Source: Megascapheus bottae (taxonomy: Eukaryota; Chordata; Mammalia; Rodentia; Geomyidae). Taken from it: 64,000 nucleotides of DNA. Below the pieces are notes generated by a model that was not told where the DNA came from, ran no database searches, and was given only the letters and a program-made list of their open reading frames with translations. The stretch is from NCBI GenBank assembly GCA_024803745.1, contig JANJXV010000187.1, positions 1,242,501 through 1,306,500 of the forward strand, given 5' to 3'. A program made the position numbers and the translations under genes. This document shows positions 56,025-64,000 of this stretch, piece by piece (position 1 is the first letter of the stretch; each line of letters starts with the position of its first letter).

Positions 56025-57220
56025 AGCTTGTCTAAACCCAGCAGCATCTCAGGGATATGATTCGTACAGAGCCTCTGATGGTGGGTGGAGGGGTCCGTTA
56101 CAAAAATCTCTTTTCCAATTTGACACAAGATGTCCAAGAGAAAGCCTTCCTTCACAGAGTTAAAAAAAATCAATGATGTGAGCCCATCCTGGAGTCCCAG
56201 CTGGGCTTGAGATCTCAGCACTGCCCTTCTTACTCCATGTCTCCTGACCCCAGTGAACAATTTGGAACCAAGTTACAATTTCCTTTTCATTCTCATTAAG
56301 CAGAATACTCCTCTTTAACAACCCTCCCTAAACCACCCCCCATCTACAACCCTCCCTGAGCTTTGCTTGACTATAAAGCGCTCTATTTCTCTGTGATCTT
56401 TATGTCCTTAGAAATTACAACATGCTGGCATAGGTATTTAATTATTGAAAGGAGATGTGCCTTGTAAAATATTGTACCTGCAGGTTTGCTCATGCAAAGT
56501 AAGGATGGATCCCACTTGGCCAGACAAAACCTTTGCTATGCTAGAGCTTTGTTCTGGAATAAATCTTGGTTTGTGAAATATGCATCCTATAAGAGCACTT
56601 CTGGGTTCTGCCTAGAACTGGCCAAACTAAAACACCTTTCCCTTTTTTAAATGAAACTAAACCTTGCTTTTACATAATACTGAGCTGACCCCCTCCTAGG
56701 CTGGGAATTTAAAGAACACTTTTAGGGGTAGGGAAAAAAAAACAGATGTCAGATGATCCATCACAGAGTTTCTTTTCCAAGGCTGGAAAGAGCTCCACCA
56801 CCACACTAAGGATAAAAGACAACAGATAAACGTCAAAGTTTGAACTCTGCTCAAAGACATACAAAAGCTTAGGTTGCAGGGAAAGCTCTCTGTGCTGTCC
56901 AATATGATAGACATGCTGGTACCATCCAATATTATTGGTTTTGACTTCTAATCCATGGATTTGACTTCAGATGTGTCTGGAATATCCAAAGCAGTGGAAT
57001 TTCAATTTTACATCATAATGTAATCCATTTAGATTTAGTTGCATGGAGCATCATGTAATCCAGGCTTATCCTATTGGACAGTGAATGCAATTACTGATCA
57101 ATATTCCTAAAGAACATAGAAGTAAACATGCTCAAAAATATTTGCCAGTGGAATCTGGTAATTTAGAAGAAGGATGAAAGAGCATGATTGAATCAGATTT
57201 GTCCTGGGGAATTCAAGGTT
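56025..57220. other. gene-free unique DNA
   Basis: No recognised repeat or exon. A+T-rich words at 56995-57110 ('ttacatcataatgtaatccatttag'). Confidence 0.45.
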
Positions 57221-57224
57221 GGTT

Positions 57225-57400
57225 TAGCAGAAGAAGGAAGGGAAGGGAAGGGGAAGGGAGGGGAGGGAAGGGGAGGGGGAGAGAGAGGAGAGGGGAGGGG
57301 GAGGGAAGGGGAGGGGAGGGGAAGGAAGAGGAGAAAGAAAGAAAAAATAAAAAAAGAAAGAGGGAAGGAGGGAGGGAGGGGAAAGGAAAGGAAAGGAAAT
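57225..57400 (+). repeat. polypurine tract (GGGAA/GGGGA)n
   Basis: About 175 bases almost wholly purine on the plus strand, ending in (GGAAA)n units. The 102-residue frame over it is an artefact. Confidence 0.95.
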
Positions 57401-57419
57401 CAATGTCAGCGATTTAGTG

Positions 57420-57700
57420 GCACAAATTCATGGAATCCCAGTACTCACAAAGAGGAAGCAGGAGGATCACAAATTCAAGGTCAGACTGGGATATAGACCG
57501 AGAACCTGGCTCAAAGAAAAAAAATCAGGTATGGTAGCGCATACATGTAATCCCAGCTGTGTAGGAGGATTCAAATTAAAACCCTATCTGAAAAATAATC
57601 AACCCCAAAAGAGGGCTGGGGGCATTGCTTAAGCAGAAGAGTGCTTGCTGAGTAGACATGAGGCCCTGAGTTCAAATTCCAGCAAAAAAGGAGAGAGAAT
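57420..57700 (+). mobile_element. old B1 piece followed by a B1-ID dimer
   Basis: 'ggaatcccagtactcacaaagaggaagcaggaggatcac' is a B1-like arm. 'gcgcatacatgtaatcccagctgtgtagg' then an ID half ('ggctgggggcattgcttaagcagaagagtgcttgctgag...gagttcaaattcc') form a second element. Confidence 0.75.
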
Positions 57701-57704
57701 ACTT

Positions 57705-59050
57705 ACCTGACTTGAAAAGTAACCTCGTATGTGGTAAGAGTTCTATTAATACTAATTAGAATCAGCTCTATTAACCTTAGCTCATGAATATATTGCTATA
57801 CTATGTCATTAATGTTATTAATATATCATTCATAGTATATTAATAGGAATACACTCATACTAACTTATTCCTGTTAAATACTGTTTAGGATTTCACTGTT
57901 CCCTTTTCTTAGGCTGTGAGTGTTACACCTCCCTGAGATTTTTTTTTTGTGTAACAAGAGGCTCCCCTGACACTGAGCCTCATGTGTTCTGAGAGTCCGG
58001 GGATCCCCAGATCTGGGCCCCCCGCCATGCCCCACATGGGCTGGCTTCTCCAACACATGCAGCTGCTCTGTTGGCTGACCCAATCCAGGCCAGTGACTCT
58101 GCTTCTCTCCTGCTTGCCTCAGCAGTTTTGCTTCCCAGCCGTCCACACTCCCAATGGCTCCAATACGTCCAAAGATGAGCACTTCCAAACCCTGAATTAT
58201 TTACATCTGAGAGGCTCCATGGGTCCTTTCTCCCTCCAATTCTGCCAGCACCTCCCCCCTTCCAATGAATCATAGCAAATTTGAATCTTGGCCATACACA
58301 CACAAAGTGAAGTTTTGTTTTTTACTTAGAAGGTTCCTCTGGTACACCCAGGAGAAAAAGGGCAGAAAAAGATGGAGGTGGACAGTGGCTTGCAAAGGAA
58401 AAGGGAAAGAAAGGCAAACAACAACAATAACAATAAAGCAACTCTTGCTGAATCAGTAACTAGCAGTAATAGATTTTTTTTTAAAAATTTACTTCCAGGC
58501 TCAGTTGGGGAAAACAAGATACATTTCCTTGCAATAATTTAAAGAGTGGAATGTTTCATTCCCAGAGAAACTACAGCTGTTTTGACCTATTCCTGGCTTT
58601 AGGTTGGACTATTATTTGCATTCTCTGAATTATTATTGTTGTTATTTCTTTTCCTTTCTTAACATGGTAGCATTTAGGAATGGAGCCAAGTTATAGACTG
58701 ATTAAAGTCTTTCACTCTGAATTAAAGGTTTTGAATCCAGCCTTAGGCTTCAGCCTCAGATTTTTGTTGCTGTAGCTGCTGTTTTCCATCCACACCTCCC
58801 CATCTCCAGGGGAGAAGAATAGAACTAGAAATCAGTCCGCTGCAGGCACACCCCTCTGAGGTTACACCAATTGGCTCCAAGGAGGGTGCCACTGCTGTTT
58901 TGGATGTTATAAGGCCACTGTGGCTGCAACCAGGCCAGTAAGGGGACAAAGGACATCTCCCTGAGGGAAAGGCCAAGGGAAGAGAAGGACCCTTCCCAAG
59001 CATTCTCATGTTCTAGAAAAGTCACTCTCCTTGCAATTCCTTTTTTCATC
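57705..59050. other. gene-free DNA
   Basis: 57770-57870 is A+T-rich. 57960-58270 is G+C-richer with opposing 97- and 107-residue frames but no recognised domain or splice pair. The remainder is unique. Confidence 0.4.
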
Positions 59051-59056
59051 TCAAGA

Positions 59057-59283
59057 GTTCTGATAACTCACACCTGTAATCTCAGCTACTCAGAAGTCTA
59101 AGATCTAAGGATGGCGGTTCAAAGCCAGTCCTGGCAGAAAAGTCCCTGAGACTCTTACCTCCAATAAACTATCAAAAAGCCAGAAGTTAGGGGTGTGGCA
59201 AGTGGTAGAGCACCAGCCATGCAGCTGGGGATAGCAGGCAGGAATATGAGTGTGAGGCCTTGAGTTCAAGCACCGGTAGTGAC
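59057..59283 (+). mobile_element. B1-like/Geo dimeric SINE
   Basis: 'aactcacacctgtaatctcagctactcag' to 'gtggcaagtggtagagcaccagcc' and 'ccttgagttcaagcaccgg'. Confidence 0.83.
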
Positions 59284-59535
59284 AAGTTCATTCATCAATT
59301 CACTTCAGTCACCTGTAACATGAGATCATAAGAGCACCTAGGTCAAAGTGTTGGGTCTGAGATATTTACAGATGCACTGATCAGTAATCAATCAATGCTG
59401 GCTGGTGTGTACTGCTCCTCTTTAAGGTGCTTTCTCTACCTGATCATCTAGCATGTCATCTTCCCATGTCTGCCAAGATCGCACTTGCCGATAATGGAAA
59501 AAGCACAAACCATACACGTGTGTGCGTACAGGCTT

Positions 59536-59536
<1 letters not shown>

Positions 59537-59588
<52 letters not shown>
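59537..59588 (+). repeat. (CA)n microsatellite
   Basis: About 26 perfect CA units, the longest dinucleotide array in the window. Confidence 0.97.
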
Positions 59589-59595
59589 ACTTGTC

Positions 59596-59706
59596 TGTCG
59601 AAATAGGCTCTTTTCTGCCCAGGAGGGCCTTAGACTGCCATCTTCCCAATCATTGCCTGCTGAGCAGCAGAAATTATAGATGTCAGCCACCAAGGCCTGG
59701 CTGATA
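59596..59706 (-). mobile_element. antisense B1-like fragment
   Basis: 'tttctgcccaggagggccttagactgcc' to 'agaaattatagatgtcagccaccaaggcctgg' is the left arm, antisense, beside the CA array. Confidence 0.6.
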
Positions 59707-59974
59707 GAAAGATCTCTCTAGAAGACAGCTCAGTGGGCCCTTGGACCATAATCCTCCTCTGTCTATGCTTCAACATGGAGCTGGGATTTCAGGTGTGCAC
59801 TACTGTTGGTTTGTTGGTTGAAATGGGGATAGGGGGAAACTCGAGCCCTGTGCAATGTCAGAGCCCACGTCCCATGTCTGTTACTTGCCTGTTGAAGGGA
59901 GGGAGGGAAAGCGGGCAATCTATCCCTACTGGGTGAAGGCTGAGAGAAGAGAAGGGGGGAGGTAAGATGGTAAG

Positions 59975-60163
59975 GGCTGGGAGTTTGGCCTAGTGGTAGA
60001 GTGCTTGCCTGGCATGCACAAAGACCTGGGTTCGATTCCTCAGTACCACATACACAGAAACGGTGCTGTGGCTCAAGTGGTAGAGCACTAGCCTTGAGAA
60101 AGCCCAAGGACAGCGCTCAGGCCCTGAGTTCAAGCCTCATGCCTCCGGACTGGCAAAAAAAAT
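59975..60163 (+). mobile_element. IDL-Geo dimeric SINE
   Basis: 'gggctgggagtttggcctagtggtagagtgc' to 'gtggctcaagtggtagagcactagccttgag' and 'gagttcaagcc...ggactggc' plus an A tail. A small gap lies at the monomer junction. Confidence 0.9.
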
Positions 60164-60179
60164 TTTTTTTTAAAAAAAG

Positions 60180-60790
60180 GTAATCAATGCCCTTTTTGGC
60201 CACAGGCTGCTGGGTACCAGGCCATGGAGAAAAAGACAGAAGAATGTGAAAGAGCAGAAGGAGAAATGAAGCAGTCATGGACCCCGCTGCCAGGAAAGCC
60301 TGCACTGTTCTGGCTGCTGCCAGTGCCAACAGGAATGGCAGGCAGCCTGGAGCTCTTGACAGAGGATGGGGAGGAAAGCCAGGAGCGAGAGTCAGCCAGA
60401 GGGAGATGCTGGAGGGGCTTCCCCAACTGAGCAGGTGCCTGGGGAAGGAAGACCCTACCCAAGAACAGCCTTGGGAGCCACAAACAATCCCCCTCCCTAA
60501 CCTGTGCCCTGGACCTCCTACTCTCCCAGATCTCAAAGCAGCTAGCCCCAGCTCTCCTTCAGCCAGGCCAGCTGCCCGGCAGGCAAGCAGATGGTGACAT
60601 CTTCACTAGAGCCAAAATTACCTTTCCAGGAAAATGTCTCAACCTTCTCTGGAGGACACAGAAAGGAGCGTGCACCATGGAGAATTTCAAACTTTCTCAA
60701 GAAGCTACAGCTTCTTAAAAGTATTTGAGTGAAACAAAAATGTATTTTGACTATAGATTGTTCAGTGCCTCCGATTTAAAAAGAAAAGAA
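60180..60790. other. G+C-rich unique stretch, no supported gene
   Basis: 60220-60600 has three overlapping open frames, 68 and 106 residues on plus and 139 on minus, and an acceptor-like 'tttttggccacag'. None contains a recognisable domain, and three frames open at once argues for composition rather than coding. Confidence 0.3.
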
Positions 60791-60794
60791 AGGT

Positions 60795-60985
60795 TGTTGA
60801 AAGTTGCCTATAATCTCAACCACCTGGGAGGCAGAGGTAGGAAGATGACAGTTCAAGGCTGAACTGGGAGAAAATACAAGACCTATCTGAAAACCAAACT
60901 AAAAGCCAAGGGACTGGGAACAGGGCTCAAGTAATAGAGCACCTACCTAGAAAGCACAAGGCCCTGAATTTAATCCCAGTACAAA
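60795..60985 (+). mobile_element. B1-ID dimeric SINE (classic ID right half)
   Basis: 'ttgcctataatctcaaccacctgggaggcagaggtagg' (B1) then 'gggactgggaacagggctcaagtaatagagcacc...aaggccctgaatttaatcccagtac' (ID). This is the older dimer without the Geo half. Confidence 0.83.
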
Positions 60986-60991
60986 AAAATA

Positions 60992-61035
<44 letters not shown>
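60986..61035 (+). repeat. (AAT)n microsatellite at a SINE tail
   Basis: About 15 AAT units directly at the 3' end of the B1-ID element. Confidence 0.96.
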
Positions 61036-61037
<2 letters not shown>

Positions 61038-61270
61038 CAGGTGCTGGTGGCTCATACCTGCATTCCTAGCTACTCAAGAAGCTGAGATCTGAGGATCAAG
61101 GTTCAAAGCCAGTAGGGGCAGAAAAGTCTATGAAACTCTTATCTCCAATTAACCACCTAAAAACCAGAAGTGGCACTGTGGCTCAGAATGGCAGTGTGCT
61201 AGCCTGAAAAGAAAAAGAGCTCAAGGACAGTGACCAGGACCAGACTTCAAGTCCCATGACCAACAGAAAA
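61038..61270 (+). mobile_element. B1-like/Geo dimeric SINE
   Basis: 'ggtggctcatacctgcattcctagctactc' to 'gtggctcagaatggcagtgtgctagcc' and 'cttcaagtcccatgaccaac'. It was inserted at the end of the AAT array. Confidence 0.88.
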
Positions 61271-61279
61271 TTAATTAAC

Positions 61280-61980
61280 TAACTAACTAACAGTCAGGTA
61301 GTTTCCAGAACTTTAGCTCCTTACTCCCCAACCCTGTCATCCCTTGTGAGCAGCTAGTCATGGACTAAAAATCACTGAATTAAACTATTCTATCTGTCTC
61401 TGTCTCATCCCCTCCCTCTCAAATCTCAACATCTGGCTCCCAGATGTATGCTTACCACTGCACTTACTGCTTGCATAACAGACAGGTTCCATTATCAATG
61501 CTAATCTGTTTACCTAATTCTAGAACTCTGAGGGGCTGTGCTGGGAAATATTGCACGCTCCATTCCACATCAAGTAGGGACATGTTCGGTGAGTGATTAG
61601 CAATGTCTGCATGGAAACAGGAAGCTGGATGCATGGGTCCAGTACTCACACAGAGGGCCGCATCTTCATCACTCTGCTTCTGGACAATGTTTGACTCTAA
61701 AAAGCTCCCTTCTGACTGGAGAAAACATTTATGCTGACTATGAGACACAAATGAATGATTGAAGGCCTCCAGAGGAAAGGATTTTGAAGCAAACAAGGAA
61801 TTTCTCTAGCATCTCTATCCTCAAAACTCATATGACTCCCCTGTTAGACTTCATGTCTGCATGTACTGTTGTCAAAACTACTTTTTCCTACTTCACAAGA
61901 ATGAGAAGATGGGTCCCCTGGACCTCGTCACTCCTAAACTGGCCCCATCCTGTCCACTGCAGATAAGCATCAACTTGCAA
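61280..61980. other. gene-free unique DNA
   Basis: A 110-residue minus-strand frame at 61464-61796 shows no domain and no clear splice sites. Confidence 0.4.
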
Positions 61981-61984
61981 ATCC

Positions 61985-62165
61985 TAGCCTGATAGAACTA
62001 TCCTAAGATGTGTAGACCTCACTGGTCAGGGACTCAAATCTCAGCTGACCAAGTGGATGGCCTTGGGGGGGGAAATTATTTGCCCTTGCCAGCCTCAGTT
62101 TCCTCCTATGCATGAGAAAAAGGAAAGAATTCGGAGCTCATGTAAGAATTAAGGAAATTACAGTT
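61985..62165 (+). repeat. MIR SINE fragment
   Basis: 'gggactcaaatctcagctgacc', 'cttgccagcctcagtttcctcctatgcatgagaaaaagg' and 'tcatgtaagaattaaggaaattac' give a long sense MIR. Confidence 0.72.
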
Positions 62166-62169
62166 GTTC

Positions 62170-62780
62170 TGCTCCTAAAATCTACAGGATATTTAAGATA
62201 CACTGCTTTCTTTTCCCCTCTTTTCATACCCTCAAGGCTATTTCAAGCTTTCTCCACAGGCAGTGAGTAAGGCATCAGAAATGTCTCTGTGCTGAATTAA
62301 CGTAGCTGAGAAATGAGAAACCCCTCCCTGTGCCCCCAACTTGAGCCCTCCTCCTCTCTGTTTAGATTCAACTCAAAATAGCTGAACTTAGATGGAACCA
62401 GTTGGGGTCTGTCTTTGTATCTGGAGGCTTAAAAAAAAAGATTCAAACCTTAAGCCCAACAGCTGCAGGTTAGTCAAGGACCTGATTCTGCCTGGTTAAT
62501 TAACTTTAACCTCCAACCCAAGTCACTGTACATTTGTGCAGCTGACTCCTTTGATGCTAAAAGAATAAGCTTTTATCCAATGATTTATAATTTTTTAAAA
62601 GAAACTGTTTTAAGTAGCATAGGTGTATAGTTGTGTTTTTTTAATTAAATAGAACCAAAGCATTTCAAATGAAGAACTGTTCCTCAAAATACTAGTCTTA
62701 CAAATCTTGCCAGAAATGCATTTATTAAAAGTAGGCTTCTCAATGTAGTTTAGGTACATTTAATAAATGTAAGTGTACAT
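62170..62780. other. gene-free DNA
   Basis: Mostly unique and A+T-rich towards 62580-62720. Nothing recognised. Confidence 0.45.
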
Positions 62781-62795
62781 ATAAAAGCAGATAAC

Positions 62796-63007
62796 GGGGC
62801 TGGGAGTGTGGCCTAGTAGTAGAGTGCTTATCTAGCATGTACAACGCTCTGGGTTCAATCCCTTGGTACCACATACACAGAGAAAACAGAAAGTGGTGGT
62901 GCTGTGACTCAAGGGGTAGAGTGCTAGCCTTGAGAAAGCCCAAGGACAATGCCCAGGCCCTGAGTTGAAGCCCCAGGACTGGCAAAACAAAACAAAACAA
63001 AACAAAC
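62796..63007 (+). mobile_element. IDL-Geo dimeric SINE with (CAAAA)n tail
   Basis: 'gggctgggagtgtggcctagtagtagagtgc' to 'gtgactcaaggggtagagtgctagccttgag' and 'ccccaggactggc', followed by CAAAA units. Flanks containing cagataa suggest a target duplication. Confidence 0.9.
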
Positions 63008-63074
63008 AAAAAACAGATAAAAAAGAGATACGTAGATAGAGACTCATACTCAGACAAATGTGTGTTTGGCGGAG

Positions 63075-63225
63075 TGGTTACTGGGTCTTGAACTCAGAGC
63101 CTAGGCTCTGTCCTGCAACTTCTTCCTCTCCAGACTGAGGCTCTGTCCCTCAGCTTCCTCCTCTCCAGCTGAGCCTAGGCTCTACTTCTGGATTTTTGGT
63201 GGATCTGAGCCTTACAGGCATGAGA
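63075..63225 (-). mobile_element. degraded antisense Geo-type SINE with internal duplication
   Basis: 'gggtcttgaactcagagcctaggctctgtcc' and 'cttctggatttttggtgg' identify it. The middle 'ttcctcctctccag' / 'aggctctgtccc' text is repeated. Confidence 0.6.
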
Positions 63226-63229
63226 TGTC

Positions 63230-63640
63230 AGTCTCATACAAGCATGTTACATATGGATCTCTTTATAATAGATCCTAAAATTTACTTCATTCTGGTATAC
63301 CTACATCTATGCTTTCAATGGCTCCATTGTTAAAAGAAATTACCATTATTCCAATATTTAGGCGGGCCATCATTTCCCCCTCATTTTCCACTAACAGACA
63401 AATAGGAGATATTTTATATTTCCCATGATGATGTTGGAGCAACAGGCCTGCACATGAGTCTCTGTGTAAAGATTTCTTTTTTTTTTTACACTTCATATTT
63501 AGAGTGTAGAATGGTTTCTAAAAGCCTACACACTCAGAATTCAGTTAGCATTTAAGAACGTAAAACATACTTGCATAGGCAGCTCCGGGAGCTCCCACTG
63601 CAAAGGGTACATGTTGCCTGATTCCAAAAGAACTACTTAC
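63230..63640. other. gene-free unique DNA
   Basis: No recognised repeat or exon. Confidence 0.4.
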
Positions 63641-63647
63641 TTCCACA

Positions 63648-63712
63648 GCCATATACAATGTAATCCCAGCACTTGGGAGGTGGGGGAAGGAAGACCACTG
63701 GACAGTAAGAGA
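63648..63712 (+). mobile_element. B1-like fragment
   Basis: 'acaatgtaatcccagcacttgggaggtgggggaaggaag' is the 5' part of a B1/7SL-like arm. The rest is absent. Confidence 0.6.
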
Positions 63713-63907
63713 CTTGTGGAGAAGAGCTAGGAGGCCCCAGCTGCACAAACCAAAGCCAGACAAGATTTTCCAACAGCCATCAAGCCCCCAGACACAGGAT
63801 CAAGGCTAGCTACCAGGTCAAGGGCTTGCTACCAACCCTATCTATTGTTGGCTACATGTGAACCCATCCAACAATGGGGATTCCTATCTCAAGAATGCAC
63901 AGACAGC

Positions 63908-64000
63908 TGGGTGCTGCTGGCTCATGCCAATAATCCTACTCAGGAGGCTGAGATCTGAGCATCATGGTTCAAAGCCAGCCTAGACGCTATATCCAATGAA
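63908..64000 (+). mobile_element. B1-like/Geo SINE, cut by the window end
   Basis: 'gtgctgctggctcatgccaataatcctactcaggaggctgagatctgagc' to 'ttcaaagccagcctag'. It continues beyond the window. Confidence 0.85.

Noticed and set aside
57874..58303. Overlapping 97-107 residue frames
   Set aside because: No recognisable domain and no matching splice pair; overlapping on both strands.
60117..60597. Opposing frames of 139 (minus) and 106 (plus) residues
   Set aside because: Three overlapping frames are open in G+C-rich DNA, with no domain; the minus frame also overlaps a SINE.

Overview
The window is mammalian nuclear DNA from a rodent. It is A+T-leaning, CpG-poor and free of long open frames, and it is dense in SINEs, old LINE and LTR pieces and microsatellites. 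Two dimeric SINE families dominate. One has a tRNA/ID-like left half joined to a right half reading 'gtggctcaagtggtagagc...'; this matches the IDL-Geo SINE described from kangaroo rats, pocket mice and pocket gophers. The other joins a B1/7SL-like left half ('cctgtaatcctagctactc...ggctgagatctgaggatc') to the same right half. Together they point to the superfamily Geomyoidea (for example Dipodomys, Perognathus, Chaetodipus or Thomomys). That assignment rests on recall of the SINE families, not on a search.

Layout. 1-6 kb: L2-like remnants, one degraded SINE, and a possible terminal exon on the minus strand at 3.0-3.1 kb. 6-20 kb: an LTR-like element, the first IDL-Geo copies with clear target-site duplications, A+T-rich tracts and MIR/L2 fossils. 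20-28 kb: a pure-purine tract, antisense SINEs, an ancient antisense L1 piece and a striking compound tetranucleotide array. 28-36 kb: a 5'-truncated L1 with an internal 92-bp duplication, a cluster of SINEs, an MLT2-like ERVL LTR and two young IDL-Geo copies. 36-46 kb: mostly unique sequence, an A+T-rich block split by an IDL-Geo, L1M remains and several purine tracts. 46-52 kb: a three-deep nest of SINEs, and a stretch at 45.7-48.5 kb where several minus-strand segments look like spliced exons. 52-64 kb: two more L1 3' ends of the 28-kb family with perfect or near-perfect duplications, more SINEs and microsatellites.

I can support no protein-coding gene with confidence. The best candidates are three minus-strand segments at 47.5-48.5 kb that join in one frame with consensus splice sites, a further open segment at 45.7-45.9 kb, and the terminal-exon-like segment at 3.0-3.1 kb. 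None resembles a protein I recognise. The rest is best read as intergenic or intronic DNA. I found no tRNA, rRNA, CRISPR array, CpG island or bacterial-type system, and I do not claim a new biological system here.
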